DNA of 64,000 nucleotides from Intrasporangium flavum (GTDB lineage: Bacteria > Actinomycetota > Actinomycetes > Actinomycetales > Dermatophilaceae): the NCBI RefSeq assembly GCF_001956915.1, contig NZ_MLJO01000003.1, forward strand, positions 62,001 through 126,000. The letters are read 5' to 3'. This document shows positions 56,242 to 64,000 of the stretch, one piece after another. A program made the translations under genes and the position numbers. Below the pieces are notes generated by a model. The model was not told where the DNA came from. It saw nothing but the letters and a program-made list of their open reading frames with translations, and made no database searches. Numbering within the stretch: the stretch's first letter is position 1; every line of letters starts with the position of its first letter.

Positions 56242-57737
56242 CGCGCTCCTCCGGTGGTGCGGGCCGCCGACGGGCGGATGATCGCCATCCGCGTCACGGT
56301 CAGCTCCTCGATGGCGAAGCGCGGCCCCTCGCGGCCGACGCCGCTGTCCTTGACGCCGCCGTAGGGCATGACGTCGGAGCGGAATCCCGGCACCTCGTTG
56401 ACGACGACGCCGCCGGCCTCGATGCGGTCGATCGCGGCGAACGCCGTGCCGAGCGACTCGGTGAAGACGCTGGCGTGCAGGCCGTACCGCGAGCGGTTGA
56501 CGGCCTCGAGGGCCGCGTCGAGGTCGGGCACGGTGCGCACGACGACGACCGGGCCGAAGACCTCCTCGTCCCAGGCGTTCTCGCCGTCGGGCACGTCGGC
56601 GAGCACGGTCGGCTGGAGCACCCCGTCGACGACGTCACCGCCGTGCACGAGGGTGCCGCCGGCCTCGACCGCCGCGACGACCCACGACCGGACGCGCTCG
56701 GTGGACGCCGCGTCGATGAGCGCCGAGACGCGCGTCGACGCCTCCCGCGGGTCGCCGACGGCGACGTCGCCGACGCGCCGGGCGAGCGCGTCGAGGAAGG
56801 CCTCGCGGGCGGGCTCGACGACGACGACGCGCTGGACGCTGATGCAGGCCTGCCCCGAGGCGTAGTACCCGCCGCGGACGACGGCGTCGGCGGCCGCCTC
56901 GACGTCGGCGTCGGCCGCGACGACGAGGGCGGCGTTGGAGCCGAGCTCGAGGAGCACCTTGGCGGGCGCGGCGTCCCTGGCGATGCGGTGCCCGACGGCG
57001 GCCGAGCCGGTGAACGACACGGCGGCCACGCGCGGGTCGGTCGTCAGGGCGACACCGACCTCGACGCCGCCGGTGACGAGCTGGACCGCCCCGCGCGGCG
57101 CCCCGGCCTCGGCGAGCGCCTCGCGGACGACGTGGACGAGCCAGAGCGTCGCGAAGGGCGTCTGCGGGGCCGGCTTGACGACGACCGGGCACCCGGCGGC
57201 GAGGGCCGGGGCGAGCTTGTGGGCGGCGAGCAGCAGCGGGTAGTTGTAGCCGGCGATGCCGACGACGACGCCGACGGGCTTGCGCACCCAGAACCCGACG
57301 AGGCCCTCGCCGCTCGGCAGCAGGTCGAGGGGCACCGTCTCACCGTGCAGCCGCGCGACCTCCTCGGCCGCGGTCAGGAGCGTCAGCAGGGTGCGGTCGA
57401 CCTCGACCCGGCAGTCGACGAGCGGCTTGCCGGTCTCGAGGACGAGGAGCCGCTCGAGGTCGTCGCGCCGCTCGGTGAGCCGACGGTGGGCCGCGGTCAG
57501 GGCCGAGCGGCGGACGTGCGACGGGAGGTCGGCGACGGTGCCGCGCAGCTCGTGCGCCACCGAGATCGCCTGCTGGGCAAGCGCGCTCGTGCCGACCGGC
57601 GCGTGCGCGACGAGCTCGCCGGTGTAGGGGAAGTGGACCGGTGCGGTAGCCCCCGGGTCGACCCAGTCCTCGCCGACGGGGAGCCCGGCGGGGTGGTCGG
57701 GCGTGTACGTCGTCGAGTGGGTCGTCGTGCTCGTCAC
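56238..57737 (-). CDS. Aldehyde dehydrogenase family protein
   Basis: 499 residues. NAD(P)-binding region with PVGVVVGIAGYNYPLLLAAHK and VVVKPAPQTPFATL, SFTGSAAVGHRIA, Glu in LLELGSNAALV, catalytic Cys298 in GQACISVQRV and EEVFGPVVVVRTV. It resembles the succinate-semialdehyde or glyceraldehyde-3-phosphate (NADP) type. The usual asparagine motif PWNYP is GYNYP here. GTG 57737 overlaps the ATP-binding gene stop, so it is part of the importer operon. Confidence 0.92.
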   Translation of the reverse strand: MTSTTTHSTTYTPDHPAGLPVGEDWVDPGATAPVHFPYTGELVAHAPVGTSALAQQAISVAHELRGTVADLPSHVRRSALTAAHRRLTERRDDLERLLVLETGKPLVDCRVEVDRTLLTLLTAAEEVARLHGETVPLDLLPSGEGLVGFWVRKPVGVVVGIAGYNYPLLLAAHKLAPALAAGCPVVVKPAPQTPFATLWLVHVVREALAEAGAPRGAVQLVTGGVEVGVALTTDPRVAAVSFTGSAAVGHRIARDAAPAKVLLELGSNAALVVAADADVEAAADAVVRGGYYASGQACISVQRVVVVEPAREAFLDALARRVGDVAVGDPREASTRVSALIDAASTERVRSWVVAAVEAGGTLVHGGDVVDGVLQPTVLADVPDGENAWDEEVFGPVVVVRTVPDLDAALEAVNRSRYGLHASVFTESLGTAFAAIDRIEAGGVVVNEVPGFRSDVMPYGGVKDSGVGREGPRFAIEELTVTRMAIIRPSAARTTGGAR

Positions 57738-58561
57738 CGAGGGTCTCCCAGGAGGTCGGACGCGCCGGCGCCCTCGAGGGCGCGGCGCATGCTGGGCGCC
57801 GCCCGCAGGAGGCGCTGGGTGTAGGGGTGCTGCGGGTCCTCGAAGACCTGCGCGGTCGGCCCGGTCTCGACGATCTCGCCGGCGCTCATGACGGCGACGC
57901 GGTCGCAGAGGTGCCGCACGACGGACAGGTCGTGCGAGACGAAGACGAGGGTGAGACCCAGCTCGGACACGAGGTCGCCGATGAGGTTGAGCACCTGGGC
58001 CCGCACCGACACGTCGAGGGCGCTGACCGGCTCGTCGGCGAGCAGGATCGAGGGCTTCGGCGCGAGCGCCCGGGCGATCGAGATGCGCTGGCGCTGGCCG
58101 CCGGAGAACTGGTGGGGGTAGCGCTCGGCCGCCTCGGCGGGGAGGCCCACCGCGTCGAGCAGCTCGGCGACCCGCCCGTCGCGGCCCGGGAGCCCCTGCG
58201 CGTCGAGCGGTTCGGCGACGATGTCGCGCACCCGCATGCGTGGGTCGAGCGAGCCCATCGGGTCCTGGAAGACGAGCTGGAGCGCCGAGCGGAGGAAGGC
58301 GAGGTCGCGCTCGCGCCGGCCGGTGACCTCGAGGCCCTCCACGCGGATCTCCCCGCTCGTCGGCCGGTCGAGGGCGGCGAGGAGGCGCAGGAGCGTCGAC
58401 TTGCCGCACCCGGACTCGCCGACGATCCCGAAGCGCTCGCCACGCTCGACCTCGAAGGAGACGCCCTTGAGGGCCTCGACGACCGGGCCGGGCCGCCGCA
58501 GTGAGGTGCGCGGGCGGCGGTACTCCCGGCGCAGGTCGGTGACGCTGATGGCGGCGGTCAT
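57734..58561 (-). CDS. Oligopeptide/dipeptide ABC transporter ATP-binding protein (DppF/OppF type)
   Basis: 275 residues. Walker A GESGCGKSTLLRLL, Q-loop LVFQDPMGSLDPRM, signature SGGQRQRISIARAL, Walker B SILLADEPVSALD, H-loop FVSHDLSVV. The C-terminal HPYTQRLLRAAPSM is the Opp/Dpp tail. ATG 58561 overlaps the upstream ATP-binding gene as ATGA. Confidence 0.93.
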   Translation of the reverse strand: MTAAISVTDLRREYRRPRTSLRRPGPVVEALKGVSFEVERGERFGIVGESGCGKSTLLRLLAALDRPTSGEIRVEGLEVTGRRERDLAFLRSALQLVFQDPMGSLDPRMRVRDIVAEPLDAQGLPGRDGRVAELLDAVGLPAEAAERYPHQFSGGQRQRISIARALAPKPSILLADEPVSALDVSVRAQVLNLIGDLVSELGLTLVFVSHDLSVVRHLCDRVAVMSAGEIVETGPTAQVFEDPQHPYTQRLLRAAPSMRRALEGAGASDLLGDPR

Positions 58562-59553
58562 CGCTGCTCCTCCCCCGCCCCGGCAGGGTGGTGGCAGGCG
58601 TAGCCGTCGCCCGGGTCGGGCCCGGTCCACGGCGGCGCCGTGGCGCACTCCGCGGTCGCGTGCGCGCACCGGTTGCGAAAGACGCAGCCGTCGGGGAAGG
58701 CGCCGGCGGCCGGCACCGAGCCGCGGATCGTCGGCAGCCGGCCCTCGGCGTCGACGGCGTCGAGGTCGGACGCGGCGAGCAGGCCCTCGGTGTAGCGGTG
58801 CCGCGGCCGGCGGAACACCTCCTGCACCGGACCGGCCTCGACGACGCGCCCGCCGTACATGACGAGGACGCGCTCGCACACCGTCGCGACGACCGCGAGG
58901 TCGTGGGTGATGAAGAGCATCGCGGCGTCGCGGGCCGCCACCCCGCGGACGATGAGGTCGAGCACGCGCGCCTGGACCGTGACGTCGAGCGCCGTCGTCG
59001 GCTCGTCGCAGACGAGCAGGGCGGGGTCGTTGGCCAGGGCGATGGCCACGACGACGCGCTGGCGCTGGCCGCCGGAGAGCTGGTGCGGGTAGGCGCGTGC
59101 GGCGTCGGCGGGGTCGGGCAGCCCGACCTGGTCGAGCAGCTCGACCACGCGCGCGCGCACGGCACGCCGGTCGGTACCGGCACCGCTGCGGTCGCGGTGC
59201 AGCGTGATCGCCTCGGCCAGCTGGTCCCCGACGCGCATCGTGGGGTTGAGCGCGGTCATCGGCTCCTGGAAGACCATCGCCACCTCGCCGCCGCGCACGC
59301 GTGACCACTGCCGCTCCGACGCCGACGCGAGGTCGGCGCCGACGCCGGCGAGGCGCACCGAGCCGTCGACGCGCGCGTCCTCCGGAAGCAGGCCGAGCAG
59401 GGTGAGGCTCGTCAGGGACTTGCCCGAGCCGGACTCGCCGATGAGCCCGACGCGCTCGCCCCGGTCGATGGTGAAGGTGAGGTCGTGGAGCAGGTGGTGG
59501 CGCCCGATCCGCACGTCGAGGCCCTCCACGTCGAGCACGCGGGTCTGGCTCAT
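58558..59553 (-). CDS. Oligopeptide/dipeptide ABC transporter ATP-binding protein (DppD/OppD type)
   Basis: 331 residues. Walker [17 protein letters not shown]-loop [15 protein letters not shown], signature [14 protein letters not shown], Walker [17 protein letters not shown]. The C-terminal Cys-rich [16 protein letters not shown] is the iron-sulfur-like oligopeptide-transporter tail. ATG 59553 overlaps the permease stop as ATGA. Confidence 0.94.
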   Translation of the reverse strand: MSQTRVLDVEGLDVRIGRHHLLHDLTFTIDRGERVGLIGESGSGKSLTSLTLLGLLPEDARVDGSVRLAGVGADLASASERQWSRVRGGEVAMVFQEPMTALNPTMRVGDQLAEAITLHRDRSGAGTDRRAVRARVVELLDQVGLPDPADAARAYPHQLSGGQRQRVVVAIALANDPALLVCDEPTTALDVTVQARVLDLIVRGVAARDAAMLFITHDLAVVATVCERVLVMYGGRVVEAGPVQEVFRRPRHRYTEGLLAASDLDAVDAEGRLPTIRGSVPAAGAFPDGCVFRNRCAHATAECATAPPWTGPDPGDGYACHHPAGAGEEQR

Positions 59554-60455
59554 CGGCGGTCCTCCAGCCGGGGGTCGAAGTGGTCGCGCAGGCCGTCGCC
59601 GAGCAGGTTGAAGCCAAGCACCGCCACGGCGATGGCGATGCCGGGCACGAACGCGAGGCGCGGGGCGGCGTAGAGCAGCTCCTGGCTCTCCTGGAGCATC
59701 CGGCCCCACGACGGCGTCGGCGGTGGCGTGCCGTAGCCGAGGAACGACAGGGCGGCCTCGGCGAGCACGGCGATGGCGAAGGACACCGACGCCTGCACGA
59801 TGACGAGCCCGCTGACGTTCGGGAGCACGTGGCGCAGCCCGATCGACCACGGCCGGCGGCCGGCCGCTCGCGCGGCGAGCACGTACTCGGTGCCGAGCAC
59901 CTGCAGCGAGCCGCCGCGCACGAGCCGCACGAAGCTCGGCACCGACGCGATGCCGATGGCGACCATCGCCACGAGGGTGCTGCCGCCGTAGACGGCGCCG
60001 AACATGATGGCGAGCAGCAGCGCCGGGAAGGCGAGGAGCAGGTCCATCCCCCGCATCAGCGTCTCGCCGAGCCAGCGGGTGGCCATCGCGGCGACGAGGC
60101 CGAGGGGCACCCCGACGAGGCCGGCGACGCCGACGGCGACGACGCCGACGAAGAGCGTCGTGCGCGCCCCGACGAGCAACTGGCTCAGGACGTCGCGGCC
60201 GAGCTTGTCGGTGCCGAGCAGGTGCGCGGGATCACCGATGGGACGCAGCCGGGCCGACGCGTCGACGAACGTCGGGTCGTACGGCGTCCACACGAACGAG
60301 ACGAGCGCCATGAGCACGACGGTCCCGACGAGGACGGCGCCCACGACGAGGGTGGCCCCCGGTCGGCGTCGGCGCGGGCCGGCCGCGACGATGCCGGGGT
60401 CGGGCGTGACGGTGTCGGGGGCGGCGGCGTCCGGTCGGACGGTGTCGGCGCTCAT
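59550..60455 (-). CDS. Dpp/Opp-type ABC permease (DppC type)
   Basis: 301 residues. A soluble N-terminus (1-32) precedes a first helix (about 33-57) and the typical HLLGTDKLGRDVLSQLLVGA segment. Four or five more helices carry the EAA loop YVLAARAAGRRPWSIGLRHV. It ends NLLGDGLRDHFDPRL. ATGA overlap with the upstream permease. Confidence 0.94.
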   Translation of the reverse strand: MSADTVRPDAAAPDTVTPDPGIVAAGPRRRRPGATLVVGAVLVGTVVLMALVSFVWTPYDPTFVDASARLRPIGDPAHLLGTDKLGRDVLSQLLVGARTTLFVGVVAVGVAGLVGVPLGLVAAMATRWLGETLMRGMDLLLAFPALLLAIMFGAVYGGSTLVAMVAIGIASVPSFVRLVRGGSLQVLGTEYVLAARAAGRRPWSIGLRHVLPNVSGLVIVQASVSFAIAVLAEAALSFLGYGTPPPTPSWGRMLQESQELLYAAPRLAFVPGIAIAVAVLGFNLLGDGLRDHFDPRLEDRR

Positions 60456-61402
60456 CGGGCAGCCACCTTGAGTCTCGGGTCGATGACGAGGTAGAGCAGG
60501 TCGACGACGAAGTTGACGAGCAGGACCGCGACGACGAGCAGCATGACGATGTCCTGCACGAAGACGAGGTCGCGGTTGGCCACCTGGTCGAGCAGGAGGC
60601 TGCCGAGCCCCGGGATGACGAAGACGCGCTCGACGACGACGGCGCCGATGAGCAGCGTGGCCAGCTGGAGGGCGAGGACCGTGACGACCGGGATCGCCGC
60701 GTTGCGCGACCCGTGCCGCCACAGCGCCCGCGTCGGGCCCAGGCCCTTGGCGCGGGCCGTGCGGATGTAGTCCTCGCGCCGCACGTCGAGCACGGCGCTG
60801 CGCACGTACCGCGTGAGCACCGCGCCCTGCACGAGCCCCAGCGAGAGCACCGGCAGCACGAGCTGGCGCAGGAACATCGACGGGTCCTCGTTCGGCGGCG
60901 TCCACCCGTTGGCCGGCAGCCACTGCAGCTTCACGGCGAAGACGGTGATGAGCACGATGCCCATGAGGAACGCCGGCACGGCGACCCCGACCTGCGAGAG
61001 CGCCGACAGCACGACGCCGCTGGGGCGTCGGTGCCGCACCGCCATGAGCGTGCCGAGCGGCAGCGCGACGACGAGGGCGACGACCATCGCGCAGACGACG
61101 AGCCACAGCGTCACCTGGAGCCGGTCGATTATCTGCGGCGCGATCTCGGCCCGGGACACGTAGCTCGTGCCGAGGTCGAACCGCACGAGCCCACCGACCC
61201 ACGACAGGTACTGCGTCACGAGGGGCCGGTCGAGGCCGAACTGCTCGCGCAGCTGGGCCACGGCCTGCTCCGAGGCGTTGACGCCGAGGGCGACGCGCGC
61301 CGGGTCGCCCGGCAGCAGCACCATGAAGACGAAGACGACCACGGAGCTGACCACGAGGCTCGCGAGGAGGATCGCGGTGCGCCGGACGACCTGGAGCAGC
61401 AT
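60452..61402 (-). CDS. Dpp/Opp-type ABC permease (DppB type)
   Basis: 316 residues. First helix plus FMVLLPGDPARVALG, QYLSWVGGLVRFDLGTSY, EAA loop DYIRTARAKGLGPTRALWRH and RVFVIPGLGSLL are DppB hallmarks. ATG 61402 lies 25 bases after the binding-protein stop. Confidence 0.94.
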   Translation of the reverse strand: MLLQVVRRTAILLASLVVSSVVVFVFMVLLPGDPARVALGVNASEQAVAQLREQFGLDRPLVTQYLSWVGGLVRFDLGTSYVSRAEIAPQIIDRLQVTLWLVVCAMVVALVVALPLGTLMAVRHRRPSGVVLSALSQVGVAVPAFLMGIVLITVFAVKLQWLPANGWTPPNEDPSMFLRQLVLPVLSLGLVQGAVLTRYVRSAVLDVRREDYIRTARAKGLGPTRALWRHGSRNAAIPVVTVLALQLATLLIGAVVVERVFVIPGLGSLLLDQVANRDLVFVQDIVMLLVVAVLLVNFVVDLLYLVIDPRLKVAAR

Positions 61403-61427
61403 CGGGAAGGGTCCTCCGTCGGGTCCG

Positions 61428-62960
61428 TCAGGAGCGGGCGAGGTCGCGCAGCACGAACGCCTCGGTGATGGCGTTCTTCGGCAGCCCCGTGATGCCCTTC
61501 TCCGCGACCATGAGGTTGGGCAGCAGGAAGAGGAAGTCGGCGGCGGCGTCCTGCGACAGCTCGCGGGCCGCCTTCTTCATGAGCGTCACCTGCTCCTCGG
61601 GCGTGCCGGAGTCGGCGGCCGCGAGGTCGGACTGCAGCTGCTTGTTGTCGTAGCGCGTGTAGTACTTCGGGTCACCGAAGACGGCGGGCAGGTCGCGCGG
61701 CTCGACGTGCGCGACGATCGACATGTCGTAGTCGGCGTCGCTGAACACGGTGCCGAGCCAGACGGCCGGGAACTCGAGCTGGTCGAGGGTCACCTGGAAG
61801 CCGGCCTGCTCGAGCTGGCTCTTGACGACCTGGCCGCACGACACCGCGTAGGGCAGCGTCGGGATGCGCAGCCGGATCGGCGTCTTTCCCACGCCGGTCT
61901 CGGCGACGAGCGCCTTGGCCTTGGCCAGGTCGTGCGGGTAGAGGCCGGTGAGGTCCTCGTACCAGGGGTCGGTCGGGGGCACCATGCTGCCGATGAGGGT
62001 GCCGCGCCCGGCCCAGCAGGTGTCCATCAGGGCCTGGTGGTCGATGGCGTAGCGGGCCGCCTGGCGCACCTTGAGGTCGTCGAAGGGTGCCTTGCCGTTG
62101 TTGAACGACAGGACGACCTCGCCGTTCGTCGTGCCCTCGACGATCTCGTACTTCGGGTTGTTCTCGAACTGGGCCAGCGACTCGGGTGCCTGGACCGTGC
62201 CGACGACGTCGATCGTGCCGGTGAGCAGGGCGTTGTTGAGGGCCGTCGGGTCCTTGAAGTACTTGAGCGTGACGTCCTGGAAGTACGGCTTGGTGCCCCA
62301 GTACGCCGGGTTGGCCTTGAGCGTGATGGAGTCGCCGCGCTTCCACGTGCCGAACGTGTAGGGACCGGTGCCGACGGGCTTGTTGGCGAGGTCGCCGACG
62401 CCCTTCTCGGTCATCATCGCGCCGACCCGCGTCGACATCCGGTAGAGCCAGTTGTTGCTCGGCTTGCTCAGCGTCACCTGCAGCTGGGTGTCGCTGAGGG
62501 CCTTGGCGTCGGCGACGACGTCCATGGCCGACTTGAGCGAGATGGTCCAGTCGGTCTTGACGCGGTTGATCGAGAAGACGGCGTCCTTGGCGGTGAACTT
62601 CTCCCCGTCGGAGAAGGTCGCGTTGGGCACGAGGTCGAAGGTGTAGGTCTTCCGGTCGGCCGACACCTTCCACGAGCTGGCGAGCTCGGGCTTGAGGTCA
62701 CCGTTCTGGTCGACCTTGACGAGGGTCTCGTAGACGTTGTCGAGCAGGGCCTGCGAGATGGCGGCCCCGTCCTTGGTCGTGAGGTCGAGGCTCGCCGGCT
62801 CGGCGACGAGGCCGACGGTGAGCTTCGTGCCGCCCGCACCCCCGGAGCCGCCCGCACCGCCGCTGGACCCGCCGGAGGCCCCGGAGCCGGCCGAGCAGGC
62901 GGCGGTGAGCGTGAGGAGCAGGACGCCGGCCGCAGCCGTGCCGATGCGGGAGTCCTTCAT
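61428..62960 (-). CDS. Solute-binding lipoprotein of the Dpp/Opp family (SBP_bac_5)
   Basis: 510 residues from ATG 62960, with GGAG upstream. A lipoprotein signal LLLTLTAACSAG (Cys near 22) precedes a Gly/Ser linker. Family-5 core features are EPASLDLTTKDGA, YETLVKVDQNGDLKPELASSW, FTAKDAVFSINRV, PVGTGPYTFGTWKRGDSI and FDDLKVRQAARYAIDHQAL. It captures the substrate outside the cell for the permease pair. The ligand is not predictable from sequence. First gene of a seven-gene operon ending with the SDR. Confidence 0.95.
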   Translation of the reverse strand: MKDSRIGTAAAGVLLLTLTAACSAGSGASGGSSGGAGGSGGAGGTKLTVGLVAEPASLDLTTKDGAAISQALLDNVYETLVKVDQNGDLKPELASSWKVSADRKTYTFDLVPNATFSDGEKFTAKDAVFSINRVKTDWTISLKSAMDVVADAKALSDTQLQVTLSKPSNNWLYRMSTRVGAMMTEKGVGDLANKPVGTGPYTFGTWKRGDSITLKANPAYWGTKPYFQDVTLKYFKDPTALNNALLTGTIDVVGTVQAPESLAQFENNPKYEIVEGTTNGEVVLSFNNGKAPFDDLKVRQAARYAIDHQALMDTCWAGRGTLIGSMVPPTDPWYEDLTGLYPHDLAKAKALVAETGVGKTPIRLRIPTLPYAVSCGQVVKSQLEQAGFQVTLDQLEFPAVWLGTVFSDADYDMSIVAHVEPRDLPAVFGDPKYYTRYDNKQLQSDLAAADSGTPEEQVTLMKKAARELSQDAAADFLFLLPNLMVAEKGITGLPKNAITEAFVLRDLARS

Positions 62961-63062
62961 CGTGTCTCCATCTCGTGCAGGACCGCGGCGCCGAGCGTGG
63001 TGGTGCTCGCCGTGCCGCCGAGGTCGGGGGCGTGGTGGGTCGGGCGAGGGTCTCATTCCGTT

Positions 63063-63079
63063 CACTGGTCTGACCAGTG
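63063..63079. promoter_or_regulatory. FadR-type GntR operator between dppA and the amidase gene
   Basis: Perfect palindrome CACTGGTCtGACCAGTG. Its core TGGTCTGACCA fits the FadR-subfamily consensus TNGTNNNACNA exactly. It lies about 100 bases before the binding-protein start and 117 before the amidase start, so one regulator could control both directions. No gntR gene is in view. Confidence 0.75.
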
Positions 63080-63123
63080 GACTTTTCCGCGCTGAGAGGT
63101 ACCGTTGCCCTCATCGAGCCCGA

Positions 63124-63129
63124 TGTCAA
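63124..63129 (-). promoter_or_regulatory. -35 element (TTGACA) toward dppA
   Basis: A perfect TTGACA on the minus strand, upstream of the palindrome. No good -10 is seen at 17 bp, so this is tentative. Confidence 0.3.
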
Positions 63130-63195
63130 GGGTTCGTCCGTCCGGCCGACGCGTTCGCGCGCCCCTCGGCCAGCTGTCCGCACGGGAGGACCTCG

Positions 63196-64000
63196 ATGAC
63201 GAATCCGCTTGCCGCCCAATCCCGCCCGGCAGCAATGACGGCCACCGAGCTCATCGCGTCCTACCGGTCGGGCGACCTCTCCCCCGTCGACGTGCTGCGC
63301 GACGTCCGGCAGGTCGTCGAGGCTCGCGAGGCCGAGCTCAACGCCTTCGCGGTGCACGACCTCGACGCCGCCGAGCTGGCCGCGTCCGCGAGCGCGGCCC
63401 GCTGGCGTGCGGGTACCCCGGCGGGCCCGCTCGACGGCGTCCCGGTGACGATCAAGGAGAACCTCGCTCGCGCCGGCGTGCCGATGCAGGTGGGCAACGC
63501 CGGCGTCACGCCGGTGGTCCCGGAGCGCAGCTGCCCGGTCGTCGACCGCGTCGAGGAGGCCGGCGGGGTCGTCCTCGGCTCCACCGTCATGCCCGACTGG
63601 GGCATGCTCAGCTCGGGCGTCTCCAGCCTGCACGGGATCACCCGCTCCCCCTGGGACCCGTCGCTGACCACGGGCGGCTCGAGCTCGGGAGCCGGGGCCG
63701 CCGCCGCCGGCGGCTACGGGCCGCTCCACGTCGGCACCGACATCGGCGGCTCGATCCGCCTGCCCGGAACGTGGCTCGGGCTCGCCACGCTCAAGCCGAG
63801 CGCCGGTCGGGTCCCCCTCGACAACCCCTACCTCGGACGCGTGGCCGGCCCGATGGCGCGCTCGGTCGAGGACGTCGCCCTGCTCCTGTCGGTCATCGGC
63901 CGCCACGACCCCCGCGACTGGACCGCCCTGCCGCCCGCCGACCTCGACCTCGACATCTCGGCGACGCCGCTCGACGTCGCAGGCCTGCGCGTCGGGCTGC
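63196..64000 (+). CDS. Amidase-signature family protein (N-terminal part)
   Basis: The first 268 residues are in the window and the frame is open at 64000. The Ser-cisSer-Lys triad is complete: Lys87 in GVPVTIKENLA, Ser163 in TTGGSSSGAGAAAAGG, and nucleophile Ser186 in VGTDIGGSIRLPG. ATG 63196 follows GGGAGG by six bases. Diverges from the importer operon across a GntR-type palindrome, so it probably hydrolyses an amide bond in the imported compound or a related one. Confidence 0.93.
   Translation, partial: MTNPLAAQSRPAAMTATELIASYRSGDLSPVDVLRDVRQVVEAREAELNAFAVHDLDAAELAASASAARWRAGTPAGPLDGVPVTIKENLARAGVPMQVGNAGVTPVVPERSCPVVDRVEEAGGVVLGSTVMPDWGMLSSGVSSLHGITRSPWDPSLTTGGSSSGAGAAAAGGYGPLHVGTDIGGSIRLPGTWLGLATLKPSAGRVPLDNPYLGRVAGPMARSVEDVALLLSVIGRHDPRDWTALPPADLDLDISATPLDVAGLRVGL

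Noticed and set aside
61167..63095. A 642-codon plus-strand frame over the binding-protein gene
   Set aside because: Antisense to a canonical SBP_bac_5 lipoprotein with lipobox and family motifs.

Overview
This is a chromosomal window from a very GC-rich actinobacterium. The evidence is the actinobacterial dcw gene order, an HrdB/SigA-type principal sigma factor with a Lys/Ala/Thr-rich N-terminal linker, a SAM-IV riboswitch on metX, many GTG starts and many apparently leaderless promoters. Gene content and order suggest the Intrasporangiaceae neighbourhood (Phycicoccus/Janibacter/Terrabacter-like). The family assignment is an inference from memory. I see no tRNA, rRNA, CRISPR array, insertion sequence or prophage.

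Layout. (1) 1-12138, minus strand: the division and cell-wall (dcw) cluster read from mraZ through rsmH, ftsL, ftsI, murE, murF, mraY, murD and ftsW to a truncated murG. Most junctions are 4-base GTGA/ATGA overlaps. A triplet of 10-bp-spaced GTGGAG boxes overlaps the mraZ promoter and looks like a MraZ autoregulatory site. (2) 12139-17189, plus strand: a divergent moxR-DUF58-transglutaminase operon, preceded by similar boxes and closed by a strong hairpin shared with rpoD. (3) 17201-23723, minus strand: rpoD, a universal stress protein, metX with its SAM-IV riboswitch, DUF4192, DUF1232 and EcsC-family genes. (4) 23872-26758, plus strand: a MalY/PatB-type aminotransferase overlapping a family-A DNA polymerase-like gene. 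(5) 26764-35000, minus strand: a PAC2 protein, a hydrolase/FAD-oxidase/hydrolase operon, and the hrpA helicase. (6) 35165-40851: two MmpS-like secreted/membrane proteins, a FemAB-type peptidyltransferase with two small membrane proteins, an ADP-ribosylglycohydrolase fused to a Cys-X5-Arg phosphatase-like module, and a small helical protein. (7) 40859-49968: a TM0106-type nuclease-helicase, a 1334-residue secreted subtilase, a two-module VOC protein and a DoxX protein. (8) 50103-54257: an McrBC modification-dependent restriction pair. (9) 54356-64000: small unknown proteins, then SDR, aldehyde dehydrogenase and a five-gene Dpp/Opp importer, divergent from an amidase across a FadR-type GntR palindrome. 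This last block looks like an uptake and catabolic module for an amide or peptide-like compound.

The most unusual feature at DNA level is recurrent: short tandem duplications (8-17 bp, 2-6 copies) lie on or within about a dozen bases of stop codons in at least seven genes (murD, ftsL, mraZ, the transglutaminase, the subtilase, mcrC and the SDR), and one more lies directly after a hypothetical gene at 54959. At murD/ftsW the repeat appears to have moved an ancestral GTGA start/stop overlap. Other points of interest are two -10 boxes that contain the upstream gene's TAG stop codon, MraZ-like boxes on both sides of the mraZ/moxR divergence, and the ADP-ribosylglycohydrolase-phosphatase fusion.
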